Assembly (NCBI GenBank): GCA_025890175.1
Contig: JANPYM010000007.1
Span: 1,988,209-2,052,208 of the forward strand
Source: Ciborinia camelliae
Lineage: Eukaryota; Ascomycota; Leotiomycetes; Helotiales; Sclerotiniaceae
Direction: 5' to 3'
DNA length: 64,000 nucleotides
The translations under genes and the position numbers were made by a program. Shown here in pieces: positions 32,927 through 44,197 of the stretch (positions are counted from its first letter, which is position 1; every line of letters begins with the position of its first letter). The notes beneath the pieces are model-generated. The model saw only the letters and a program-made list of their open reading frames with translations. It made no database searches and was not told the DNA's origin.

Positions 32927-34291
32927 TCACTGCCTTCTATACCTTACCGAGTTTTCTAAACTTCTTATATTCTTCTTTCCTGTAGGAAGTGCCATTACCT
33001 TTCTCCTCCTGTTTTGTGAACAGATTCTTATATTCACCACTCTGGAAAGTTGTGGCACATAATTTTCTATTCTTATGTTTTCCTCTACCTCTTCCTCCAC
33101 AGCAGAATATTTAGACATTGAATTTTTGAACCCCTTTGTTGTATTCTCTTCCGCAGATATCTTTACCAAATTCTCTTCAAATCACTTATTCTTCGACAAA
33201 CTGTGGGTAGATTGAAAAGTCTGTTTGTAACTCTTTGGTGTCAATATTGAATTCATTGGTTCCCTGGAGATTCCATGAAGTGATTTCATGACAGGACGTT
33301 GAGAAGGCTCGGAAACTTGAAGGAAAGGATAAATATATTCGGGAAGTTTTCGTAGGTCTTTAAGGGATGCTTGAAGAAACTTGGCTTCGGATTTGCCTAC
33401 GAATTCATCGATATCGGATTGATATATATATATTCTTAATCTGTATCGTTCTTATTTGCAATCGTTAAGATCTATTGAACTTATTATTATTGTATATCGA
33501 GCTAGTATATATAGAACTATTTTATAACAACAAGATCTTGAGTGACTTCTGAAAATCCAAGGCATATTGGAAAAGCTTTTTGACACGATCAAAACTTTCT
33601 CGAGAATCAATTTTGAACAGAAAGAGCAAAACCTGAGCCTAGTCAAGGCCTTAATGTATCACCCAATATTATAACAAATTTAGATACTTCGAAATTAATA
33701 GGTTCCTGTCTAGGCTTTCTGCCCGGATAAGAGTCTTTCCCCTGTTGATGTTCTGGGCTATAATCCAACAGTTAATAAATACTTCATCACTTAAGTTGCC
33801 TACAAAGACATAATGAAATGGATATCTTGAAATATTTTTTCGTTTTGAGCAGTGATTAACTCCAATAGTTCACCTAGCACTGCCCGACAATCTTATAGAA
33901 AGTCGTCAGAAACCACTTCTCTCCCGTAAGAAAATGAAATCCGAAGAGTGCTGTTAAGGATATCTGTCGGCTCTAATTTAAGGAATATTTGCGTTGCCGT
34001 TGCAATCTCTGAAGTGGGTTGAAGTGATCTTGCTATGGACAAAGCATTTAAAGTGGACAGAACTAAGTTTGCTGTACTGTAGATATTGCTTTTATACAAA
34101 ATTGCAAACTTCCATGATTTGATAGAGATGATTTTGAGGATTTTGGTAAATTTCAGAAGAATAGATGAGGTTTCGATAGATCTGTAAAGAGTGAGTGGGA
34201 TGGAAGCCCAAGTTGATCGATCATAAATGGAAGGAAGGGGCTTGATCAAACTAAGCGTACCTTCTTTCTTAGGTATCTGAAGTAATACCAT
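32927..34291 (-). pseudogene. Decayed protein-coding gene of unknown family
   Basis: Protein-like segments follow one another on the minus strand, interrupted by stops and frame changes. From the ATG at 34291 a 132-codon frame ends at TAA (33895-33893), but the same frame continues as DCRAVLGELLELITAQNEKIF. A shifted frame then reads HYVFVGNLSDEVFINCWIIAQN. After a possible acceptor, KIDSRESFDRVKKLFQYALDF follows (about 33632-33525). Then RLRIYIYQSDIDEFVGKSEA runs to a TGA at 33184-33182, beyond which the frame is open again to 32927. Some breaks may be introns, but the TAA after DDFL cannot be removed by a GT-AG intron that I can find. The family is unrecognised. CAA-to-TAA change by repeat-induced point mutation is possible. 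Confidence 0.55.
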
Positions 34292-34294
34292 CAA

Positions 34295-34843
34295 TCATCC
34301 TGTTCTATCATCCCAACAAAAAGTCAAGCATCCTTCAACCTCCCAAAGATTCCCGACATTAAAATTACTAGGTAGGTAGTAATATGTTGAGTGTAATGTT
34401 CCAAAAAAAATCGATCCGAACGCACCCTTAGATCTAGAAATTCAAATTTCTTATATTGCGATTGTAGATGTGCAACAAAACTCGGAGAAACCTTTTATAG
34501 TAGCCTAGAGAAGGAAAAACTATATTCCTTTATTGTATAAAGCATTTGAGATGAGAGTGAAGGTAAAGTCAAGGTGCTCACATTTCTTAACACGGGACTG
34601 TTTCTCTAGGATGATTGATAACATTCCAAGAGCATTCGGAGACGCAAAATTAGAACTGCTAGAAGGTTACATTGTATGAATATAGCTTCCAGAGATACCA
34701 ACAAAACCCCCCAAAAATTCTAATTTACTTGAAGTCATTCAAAATACTGCTCTATCCCCTATACTTTATGAGGGTATCATTGTAACAATAATAAAAAAAA
34801 TTAAAAAGAATCCAAGCAAATATTATCGCCAAACAAAGATTGA
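34295..34843. other. Intergenic with MITE terminus and repeat-array motif
   Basis: A TAGGTAGGTAG motif is at about 34370. A lone terminal repeat GATCCGAACGCACCC (34413-34427) is followed by TTA. TTGTAGATGTGCAACAAAA (about 34463-34481) matches the core of the repeat array at 59-61.7 kb. Confidence 0.65.
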
Positions 34844-36489
34844 TCATAATATATACCTAAAATTAGGTCCATCATTTTCCATTCCACCATGCCTTGGAGT
34901 CTTGGAGCTCCCATTGTCATCATCCCCGAGAACTCGGTACTTTTCATCTAATTTTCGATTTTCGTATGTGAGTCGAAAACGTAATGCCATCGCCAATGCT
35001 GCATTGAAAAGCATGAAGCCTGCGCATACCCACTATGAGACGAGATTATGATTAGTATATCTTCATTTATTTATACTGGAATGTAGAACCACTTGAATCG
35101 GAAAAAAGGAAATGTAAACATACCATTCCTTTGCTGTAGTAAGGACCTTCGCTACTAGGATATAGTCTTGTCCCCAAGAGAGGTCCGCATTGTCCTACCA
35201 CATTCATAATTGCAATACCAGTTCCTCTTTTACTCTCACTACCTTGGTTGTTCAACACCCAGGGAAGAATATTTCCAATAGCTGGAAAAATACCCGAAGC
35301 TGCCAAAAATACTCCTGCGTACCGTACTCCTGTGCTGGAAGATACGGCAAGCATGATATATCCTGCTGCCCCAATGAGAGAGAGTAGAAAGATAGTGTAT
35401 CCACGCTGAGAATATTTGTCAGCGAGCCATGTTGTAAGAATTACAACTAGGAAAGCGAGGAAATACGGCGGAGCGGATAATCCCTGTGCATTGATCTTTG
35501 AAAAGCCCATTGAAGCAAGAATTGTCGGTAGGAATACTGGCAGAGAAGCGAATGACACATTGCAGGAGAAGTACATCAGTGCTGTCATCCAATTCTTGAG
35601 ATCAAGAAACGCGGCTCCCACCTCGTTCCATTGTATTCCGTGTGGTCGCTCAGAATCTATTGTACCCACTTGCCGAACTTTGCGAGCTTGTGCAACAAGA
35701 AGTTCCTCTTCGGTAAAAAATTTGGCTTTCTCGGGGCTGTCTGGCATAAGAAACCAAGTAAGAACACCTGCGAGGATGGCGGGTAGACCTTCAACAAGAA
35801 AAAGCAGACGCCAGGATGCAAGGCTATGAAGATGACCAGAAGTGATGCCGTATGCAAGAGCACCCGCAAAGCAAATAGCTAAAGGCGCTGCCCCAAGATA
35901 AAATCCGCATCGAAGTCCAAGTTCGTTTCTTAGATAGAAGAAAGACAATAGGAATATGATGCCAGGTGCAAAAGAAGCCTCGAAAGCCCCTAGGAAAAAC
36001 CTAGTTGCCATCATTCCTGACCAATTGTGTGTAACGGATTGCAGCGTTGCAGATAATGCCCATCCTACCACTGTTACAGCGCCCCAAATGTGTGGTGGTA
36101 TAACTTTCCACATCAAGACCAATGGCTCGCACACAATATATGATATGTAAAATATGGTGAGGAGCCATTCGTAGCTATCAGAGTCGAGATGTAAATCATC
36201 TTGCATACCAGCGATTTTAGCATTGCCAATATTCGAGCGATCAAGATATGCTAGGAGATCTTTGACAGCGATTAGTTCAATGCCATTGATCACGCAAGAG
36301 TTCTGGGAAAAACCTACAGAGCCCAATGATTAAAGGCATCAAATGCGTGTCCATTTTCCGCACAACTCGTCTCTCCATCTCAGTGTCAATCACCGGAAGC
36401 GAATCAGCTAGCGTACTTGACTCCAATTGACCCTCAACATCCATCTTCATATTCTGCAAGATTTCCATTGCTGTGGTCATTCTTGTCAT
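34844..36489 (-). CDS. MFS permease of the allantoate/nicotinate (Dal5/TNA1) family, three exons
   Basis: This is a plasma-membrane anion:cation symporter-type major facilitator for small organic anions. Minus-strand exons 36489-36318, 36259-35124 and 35032-34844 give 498 residues. The start is the ATG at 36489 (MTRMTTAMEIL); MTTAMEIL at 36480 is an alternative. The family signature is reconstituted across intron 1 as LMPLIIGLYLLAYLDRSNIGNAKIAGM. Further landmarks are YEWLLTIFYISYIVCEP, FFLGAFEASFAPG, WRLLFLVEGLPAILAG, and PWVLNNQGSESKRGTG near the end. About twelve hydrophobic segments are seen, with a hydrophilic central loop rich in Glu and Arg. The third exon carries the last membrane helix (CAGFMLFNAALAMAL) and a charged tail. 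Substrate cannot be deduced. It is divergently arranged with RMT2. Confidence 0.93.
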
Positions 36490-37119
36490 TTGCACCAAAC
36501 CAGTGCGAAATCGGCAACACGTGTAGAGAAGTTATCTATAACTTATATACAACTCGAGTAGGACAACCTACCTGTACTGTAATACATCGGGACACAACAG
36601 AAACAGGACTTACCGCATATATATGAGGGGAATTAACAGACATACTCACCGCAGACTTCCAATTGTCAGAGAAAACTAGACATAAATTATGTATGTGCGA
36701 CAGTTTCGTGTTGGACCTCAAGTTTACAATTGTGATACTCACTTGTAGATCTTTGCCCGTTCGCAAAGCTAGAACGGCCGGCAGCACCTTTCCGGCGGCT
36801 GAAAGACTTCATGTGCATAGATCCATATCCTAGGTATATTCACCTCAATGTGATCTGATTAAGAAGGCAGAGAGTATGTAAGACAAGCTTGTCTCCCAAA
36901 ATCTGGAGTGTTGTTCCCTCCGAGTAGATTGTGTGAAGGGATGAGCTGAGACGATTTCATTAAAGCAATATCGGTCCTTGAGTGACACCGATATGCCCAT
37001 TCACACCGCCATCTCCCCACCAAATCTATCGACCCCTCCAAAAAATTTCCCCAGCAGTTCAAAATCATAAACATTTCCAATTTATCTGTTCAATTTATTA
37101 GATAGATCCAATTCTCAAA
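36490..37119. other. Divergent promoter region, MFS permease / RMT2
   Basis: This 630 bp holds the promoters of both divergent genes. No coding frame or obvious operator is seen. Confidence 0.6.
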
Positions 37120-38370
37120 ATGGACGACCCAGCATTCGCAATCGAAACAGACACAACCACCCAACAAATCCTCCTCGCCGCCTCCAATCACGACCTTCCC
37201 GCCCTAAAACCCCTCCTTAGAGTACCCGGCGCCGCGTCCGTGCAAGATCCCGAGACAGGCTTCACACCCCTCCATTCTGTCATCGCATCTTGCGAAGACT
37301 CCCCTTCACCAGAGGATATAGAGTCTGCAAAAGCCACCATACAAGAGTTATTTTTATCGGGTGCTATATGGAATGATTTGGATGCGAATAATGAGACGCC
37401 CGGGTGTTTGGCGTGGAGATTGGGCAGGAAAGAATTATATGAATTGGTTGTGGATGCTGGCGTAAGGGCGGAAATATTGATGAACTTGATGGGCGGGTAT
37501 GAGGAGCTGAGTGATGGGGATGAAGAAGAGGATGAGGTAGAGGAAATGGAGATCGGTGGGGATGTTGAGATTATTGTCGACGGAGAAAATGCCGCTGCAG
37601 ATGAAACTATAGGAGAGGAAATCAACGGAGACACAAAAGAAGAGGTGGAAGCCCCAAAGAAAGATGTTAACTCCGCAGATTACCTACAAAGTAAACTCGA
37701 ATTCACAGACGACAAACTCCTCGACGCCGACGCAAATGGTGTAATGATGGCCTGGGAAACCTCCATCATGCAACGCACCGTCGATCTCCTCATACCATCA
37801 TCCTCTGCTCCTTTGCGAATCCTCAACATTGGTTTTGGAATGGGTATCATTGACACCATGTTCGCATCCACTTCACCTGCTAGTCATCACATAATAGAAG
37901 CCCATCCCGACGTTCTCGCACATCTGCAAACACCAGGCCATAAATTCGGAAAAGAATGGGAAGCATCTGCACCAGAAGAAGGAAATTACAAAATACACGC
38001 TGGCCGCTGGCAAGACATCCTACCTACTCTCCTCGAAGAAAATCTCCAATTTGATGTGATATACTTTGACACCTTTGGAGAATCATACATGGAACTTAAG
38101 AAATTTTTCTCCGAATATGTCATTGGTCTGCTGTCTGAAAATGGAAAGTTTAGTTTTTTTAATGGGCTAGGAGCGGACAGAAAAGTGTGCTATGACGTAT
38201 ATACAAAGGTATCGGAGCTTGATCTCTGTGATGCCGGACTGGATGTAGAGTGGACAGAGGTAGAGGTCGGGGAGCTTGGGGGAGAAGGAGAGGGAGAATG
38301 GAAAGGTGTAAGAAGAAGGTACTGGGTTCTAGATACATATCGTCTGCCGATTTGTGGATTTATGGGATAA
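37120..38370 (+). CDS. RMT2: Protein arginine N-methyltransferase 2 (RMT2)
   Basis: Single exon, 416 residues. This is the S-adenosylmethionine-dependent enzyme that delta-N-methylates an arginine of ribosomal protein Rpl12 in yeast. Residues 1-130 form an ankyrin-like N-terminus (ILLAASNHDLPALKPLL, TGFTPLHSVI). An acidic insert follows (about 130-190, DGDEEEDEVEEMEIGGD). The RMT2 methyltransferase core then shows DANGVMMAWETSIM, SAM motif I (LNIGFGMG, 235-242), a motif-II acidic IEAHP, FDVIYFDTFGE and FFNGLGADRKVCYDVY. Order and length match the family. The start at 37120 lies in a good context (CTCAAAATGGA). Confidence 0.95.
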   Translation: MDDPAFAIETDTTTQQILLAASNHDLPALKPLLRVPGAASVQDPETGFTPLHSVIASCEDSPSPEDIESAKATIQELFLSGAIWNDLDANNETPGCLAWRLGRKELYELVVDAGVRAEILMNLMGGYEELSDGDEEEDEVEEMEIGGDVEIIVDGENAAADETIGEEINGDTKEEVEAPKKDVNSADYLQSKLEFTDDKLLDADANGVMMAWETSIMQRTVDLLIPSSSAPLRILNIGFGMGIIDTMFASTSPASHHIIEAHPDVLAHLQTPGHKFGKEWEASAPEEGNYKIHAGRWQDILPTLLEENLQFDVIYFDTFGESYMELKKFFSEYVIGLLSENGKFSFFNGLGADRKVCYDVYTKVSELDLCDAGLDVEWTEVEVGELGGEGEGEWKGVRRRYWVLDTYRLPICGFMG

Positions 38371-38710
38371 AGGAACCAAGGGTAGAGGAAGACAAAGCGC
38401 CAAGGTAATGGTGAAAGGTATAGCCAGAGAATAATGATACCCAAGATATAGAAATAACATCAATTTTGCCCAATAGACATGTAGCAAATATGTACTTGTT
38501 TATTTGTCTGATAAGTGATTGATAAGTCTTGATCCGCTAAAAGCATGAATAGAAAGTGGTGCAAGCGAGTAGAAGCCAAAAAGCCATGCAATAGAAATCT
38601 ATTCTCTAAAACATCAATCAAAACTGACTGTTCATAGTATTTATGTTAGTATCACTTCATAGCACCCTCCCAGAAACTTGAGATCTCTTTACATGAGTGT
38701 GTATGCTTGC
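38371..38710. other. Convergent 3' intergenic region
   Basis: Shared downstream region of RMT2 and hexokinase. Nothing else seen. Confidence 0.6.
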
Positions 38711-41064
38711 TCATTTGAAGTTCTCTGGGTGCAAGATACCAGCCATGTTACCTGCCTTGACACGCTTGAGGGTCAAAGCAGCAATCAAAGCCGCACCGAC
38801 ACCAGAGCCATCTTCAGCGGCCAAGATCTCAATAGGATCATGCTCCTTAGCACTCTTCTTGGCAGGCCAGTCAAGAATCTCACGAAGTGCTGCTGCACCA
38901 CGAGCCTTGAAGTGAGGGTATTTGTTGAAGACTGATCCGTCAGCTCCGACGTGACAAGTCTCGTAACCCTTCTTCTTGGCAATGGCGGCAACACCACAAG
39001 CTGAAAGACGGGCGGCACGGGTACCGATCAACTCGGCGAGGCGGCGGATAAGCTCGAGTTCCGGAACAGTGGCGGAAATGCTGAGCTTATTTTGGAAGAG
39101 GTCAGCTGTCTCAGACAAGTTCTCGAATGGATCCCTAGACAGTGTTAATCGGGCAACCCTACAAACATAGGGGTATATCGGAACTTACTCCTCAACCGCA
39201 GACAAGAAAGAAGAGTCCAAGGTATAAGCCTTTCGGAGCTTTTCGATGTCTTGTTTCTCAAACATATGGATGTCTTTGTTGTCGTGAAGATCAACAAGAA
39301 CCAATCTGAAAAGTTCTCCAAGGTAAAGACCAGCAATCATCTTCTCAAATGCTTGCTGACCAGGACGTGGAGAATCTTTGTCAATAATGATATCGTATGG
39401 AGTACGGGGGAGAACTTTGTGTTCGTTGTCAAAAGCACCCCACTCGCAGTTGATGGCCATTGGAGTGTCAGGAGGAAGGTTCAAGTGGGCCAACTTTGGA
39501 ATGGAGCCACAGTCTTCCATGTAAGCAGCGTTACAACCAGTTCCAAAAATACATCCGATCTTCATGGATGTATCAGTGTATGCGGAAGCAATCAAGGTAC
39601 CAGTGGTGTCATTGATCAAAGCCGTGAGCTTAATTGGCACGCCCTGATGAAGTTTAGTAAGCGTTATCTTTAAAATGTCAATCAAAAACTTACTCTTTTA
39701 GCAAGAGCCGCCTCAAACATTGGAACAATGTTCTCGCCTTCGACGCCTTCAATGTCGAAACCCTTGGTCCATCGTTGGAGGATACCCTCATCAATGTAGT
39801 TCTGGGTAGCTGGGTAGGAGAAAGTAAAACCGAGGTTCAATTTTTCAAGCTTTTCACCGTGATGATGGGATTCGATGAATTGCTGAAGACAATCGGCGAT
39901 GTACTCCCAGAGTTCCTCGGCACTACCAGTCTTGAGCTCTTCCGGCATGCGGTATTTTGATTGCATGATATCAAACTCAGACTTCTCATCAGTCAAGATG
40001 ATCTCACAGACACGCAAGTTGGTACCTCCCATGTCCAAGGCGAGGAAAGTGCCAGTTTCATAACCATCTGGGAATGACATGCACCATGTTGGGTTCATTG
40101 GCTAATTAAAGGATTAGTGGTAAAAACCAATATAGATTCGAAGAACATACAATACTGCCACCTTCCACAGTGAGGCCTGGTTTAAAGTCAGTGCAATGCA
40201 CACATCACAGTGATAAGATGATGGATATACCTTTGGTAAGCTCAGAGACAAAGTGTTCAGTAATCTGCTTGAGCTTGGCGGTGTCAACAGTGAATTTTCT
40301 CTCAAGCTCCTTGATTTGTTCCAAGTAATTTTTTGGAACCTCGGCCATAGAACCTGTGCATGGGTTAGCAAATCTAATGTAGATCGTATAACCACAGAGA
40401 TGTAGAATGGAAGTTAATCATAGTAGGGGAATAGGCTCGTGATAATAATCCGTTGTTGTCAAGTTGCAATCAACATCAAGGGGTAAGTCCAAAAGGCAAT
40501 CACTGCACACGTGAAAGAAGAGCATGTGACCAGTGAGCAGTGAGAGATCTGGAGGACCCTTGTCCAAGTGGATAGCCTTCGGGAATATGAGGGGAAGTGC
40601 GAGAGATTCGGGTACCCTTAGAAAGCACATGCTAATATTTGAGATCAGTCTAAACCGAGCACTTGTCCGGGTAGACTAAACTAAGAACTCAAGTCAAATA
40701 CAGAGATCGGGAGGCTAAGAACCTTTTTTTGATGTTGTTTTGGGGGTTTGGGTAGGATCTGAAGATGGGGTTGGACTTGTCGCCATTGTAATGCCAATCT
40801 AGAAACTTGGTAGATTTGGAGCGTTTGAGTTCTTGGGTAGTTCTTGGGTATGATAATTTGAGGTGCTTCAGAAGTGGCAAGCTTGTTGACTTCAAGCCGA
40901 TGATGCTTATATAGCAAGACATTGAAGAGAATACAAACAACAGTGAATATGAATCACATATCGTCATCTTGAATCGAAACAAATTGAGATTGAAGAAGCA
41001 AACAAAACTTGAAGTTATACATACCCTTACGGGAAGGAGGCTTTCTTGGACCTAACCCCACCAT
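38711..41064 (-). CDS. Hexokinase with Hxk2-type N-terminal regulatory motif, six exons
   Basis: It phosphorylates glucose and other hexoses with ATP in the first step of glycolysis. Minus-strand exons 41064-41025, 40353-40231, 40176-40151, 40101-39694, 39643-39189 and 39134-38711 give 491 residues. The first intron is 671 bp, far longer than the others (42-70 bp). Seen: phosphate-binding LALDMGGTNLR (83-93), the sugar-binding stretch LGFTFSYPATQNYIDEG, GCIFGTGCNAAYME, and VGADGSVFNKYPHF near the adenosine site. The N-terminus MVGLGPRKPPSRKGSM corresponds to yeast Hxk2 residues 1-15, the segment needed there for nuclear shuttling and regulation; Ser15 lies in an RKGS kinase-like site. An in-frame ATG at residue 16 in exon 2 would give a form lacking it. 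Confidence 0.95.
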
Positions 41065-41689
41065 ATTGAAGGATTTTCAAAGATAGATCGGGAGAAAAGG
41101 GTATAATAAATGAAGAGTCAAAAAGATTTGACAAATCGAGGATATAAAACAGTGCAAAAAACTAAAAAAACGAACTCGCTGCCGCTGAATTTACAAAGTT
41201 TTCGTGAGAGAGAGATTGAGTTTCTGTTGAGCGAATCTAGAAGAAAAGGGCTGAAGGGCTGTCTTTCCGTCTTCACTCATCTCCCCCGCCCCCTCCTCCA
41301 TCATAGTGGGGGAAGGTCAGCTCAACAACCAGTAATACTGAGTAAGCAAAGCTGATTAATAAGCACGGGCCGATAATGATTGCTTCCGATAAGAAGATTA
41401 AGCGCGCGACTACCGATAAGTAGCCTTACCTCGGTAAGCTAAGCAGGGGGGGAAAAGAGATGTCCGTGTAGGTGTGCAATTAGAGAAAATGTCGCGAAAT
41501 GGCGTCTAATTATCGTTCAGGACACTTTGGAGCAACGTAAGCTTCAATATTGCCGGGGACAGCTATTTGGGATAGAGACAAGAAAGAAATAGCAACGACA
41601 CCATTTCTCCAAATTGCCGATATTTTATTTCATTTCCTGGAGGTGTGAATTAATTTATTGACCAGGCTGGTTTCCCATAATTCTTCAAA
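41065..41689. other. Divergent promoter region, hexokinase / OST1
   Basis: About 620 bp between divergent starts. It contains a CT-rich stretch at about 41270-41303 and GATAAG-type words (for example about 41389, 41414) of the kind bound by GATA factors, which are common by chance. No gene. Confidence 0.55.
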
Positions 41690-43281
41690 ATGAAGTCTTT
41701 CGCCATTGCGACCGCCGTTCTCTCTCTTGTATCTACGGCTTTCGGCGCAGACAAGAGTAACTTGACGAAACCATCCATCTCGAAACACATCCTTCCTTCG
41801 AATTTCAAACCCCCGCAGACCTTCAAAAATGTCAATTTGGTTCACAGTATCAATCTTGAAAAGAGCTATCCAAAAGAATCGATAAATGTGGTAATTGAGA
41901 ACATTGCCAGCGAACCTCAGGATGAATACTACCTACCATTTACATCGAGGCAGATGGAGACAATTGGAGCTTTAGAAGTTAAGGATAAAAAGAATGCCGA
42001 GTCGGGGTTATTCGAAGTGCAAGCAGTAGAATTTGATACGGAAAGGTAATTCAGATTCGAGTTCCTATCTAGACCATTAGCTAATTATTCACAAGTGATA
42101 CTCAATTCTACCTGATAAAGCTACCACAACCCCTCGCACCAAAAGCACAACAAACAATCAGCATTTCGTATGCATACCTCTCGGCATTGAATCCTCTTCC
42201 AAATTCAATCGCACAAAACCAGAAGCAATATGTCGTTTATGACTTCTCCGCATATGCCCAGTCATCATACGTCACTTTGAAGCAAAAGACTGATGTCAAG
42301 TTCCCAACTACAAATATTCCAGAACACACTGTTATTCCAGGAGTTAATGGCGCATCTGAATCACCACAAATACAAGGTTCCAAATACACCTACGGTTCTT
42401 ATGGGGAGGTACCAGCTGGAGCAACAGAACCAGTCCGAGTTCGTTACGAGTTTACCAAACCCCTCATTCACGTCTCCAAATTAGAGCGAGACATTGAAGT
42501 TAGCCACTGGGGAGGAAATGTTGCTTTTGAAGAACGCTACACTTTGACCAACCGTGCCGCCAACCTTTCTCAGCCATTCTCCCGCACTCTCTGGAGTCAA
42601 GCCGCATACTATGCCACCACTCCCACTTCCGCCGTTAGGGAGCTCAAGTTCCCATTGAAGGTTGGAAGTTTGACACCATACTACACTGATGTCATTGGTA
42701 ATGTCTCTACCTCTCGTTTCCGCAGTAATAGACGCGAAGCAAATCTCGAGATCAAGCCCCGCTACCCAATCTTCGGAGGCTGGAACTATCCTTTCCGTGT
42801 AGGCTGGGATGCTGATGCAAAGAACTTCTTGAGAAAGTTGAGTGGAGGAGAACAGTATGTTCTCAATGTTCCATTCTTGGAAGGTCCAAAGCAAGCGGAG
42901 GGAGTTGAATACGAGTTCGTCGAACTTCGCGTCATTCTTCCCGAAGGAGCTGAGTATGTCTCCCATTCCCCCTCATTTTATGACCCAACTAACCCCTCTC
43001 CCACTAGAAACGTCCAATTCTCTACCCTCGTCCCCACCGCTTCCTCTACAATCACCCTCCACAAAACCTTCATGGACACCATCGGCCGCACAACACTCAC
43101 CCTTCACTCTTACAACCTTGTTGACGATCTCCGCGACCGTGAACTCGTTGTTACATATACCTACCCTTTCCTTGCAGGTTTCCGCAAACCAATCGTCATC
43201 TTCTGCAGTATGTTGAGTCTGTTCGTTACTGTTTGGGGTGTGGGCACCTTGAATGTTGGTATTACGGGGAAGAAGGCTTGA
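41690..43281 (+). CDS. OST1: Oligosaccharyltransferase alpha subunit (ribophorin I / OST1)
   Basis: A subunit of the ER oligosaccharyltransferase that N-glycosylates nascent proteins. Exons 41690-42045 and 42096-43281 (intron 50 bp, GTAATT...CACAAG) give 513 residues. Residues 1-19 form a signal peptide (FAIATAVLSLVSTAFGA). The lumenal ribophorin I domain shows PFSRTLWSQAAYY, PRYPIFGGWNYPFRVGW and VELRVILPEGAEY. A single C-terminal membrane helix (VIFCSMLSLFVTVWGVG) is followed by a short cytosolic GITGKKA. Topology and length fit the family. Codon use is even and there is no sign of damage. Confidence 0.95.
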
Positions 43282-44197
43282 GTGTCAGACCGAAGGAACT
43301 GGGAACGAAGAAATACCCAGGGAGGATGAAATCAAGCGTGTGTATAGATAGATAGCAAGATATGTAAAATGAGGAAAAAGTCTTGATCGTTCTTATTTTC
43401 TCCTTCTATTCATCTTAATGTAAAATAAGTATATTTATCCGCACGGTCACAGGTAATGGTTAAAAATGCCGGCAGAATATCAATTGGGAAAGGATTGCTG
43501 TCTGCATCGGGTATAACAACCCCCAAGGTTACATTCCAACCTTGTAGTTCAAGGAGAGTATCATGAAATGAAGTTGTCTTCAGTACCTTGGCTGGATAAT
43601 ATAGTACTTCTTGCTTACAATCGCGTCTGAATGGCTTATTCTCAAGATGCTAAGTAGTGGCAATAAGATTGAAATTGTTCGTTTTAGATTATTAAATGGT
43701 GTTGAAAATTTAGCCATTATAGCTGCGAAACATATAGAAAGGAAGGTATATAATCCCGAAAACTAATGGGCCTTTATTGAATTCTACTAATTCCAATACA
43801 CTTCTGTATGGAAGTTACATCTCGCAGTGCACTCCCTCCGTGTAAATGATTTTCATTATTGTGGCATAGGCGAATTTATTCAGGGGGGTTTCAATTGATA
43901 TTGTTTCAGATGATTGATTGAACATCTCGTGAGAATTGACTTAATCATGGCAGATTTTTCATATTTCATCAACGTCTTGTTAAAAGATTGATGTTATCAA
44001 GTAGGCACTGAGAGCAAATGATATTAGCCTGGTTATATTGCAGCTGACAAGAAGCGGGTAAGCGGGGTCGAGATTCCATTACCTTCGTTCTCATCCTTTT
44101 CCCTTCCCTTCACTTCACAATCCCACCTTACACAAAAATTCCGAATTATATCTCCAATTTATCCGTGAAAATTCCACCTGGCAAGCGAAAGGAAGAA
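43282..44197. other. Intergenic, OST1 to DUF7587-like gene
   Basis: AT-rich, no coding frame. CT-rich leader at about 44090-44125. Confidence 0.5.

Noticed and set aside
37188..37634. 148-codon Ser-rich frame antisense to RMT2
   Set aside because: It is the antisense shadow of the acidic insert of RMT2.
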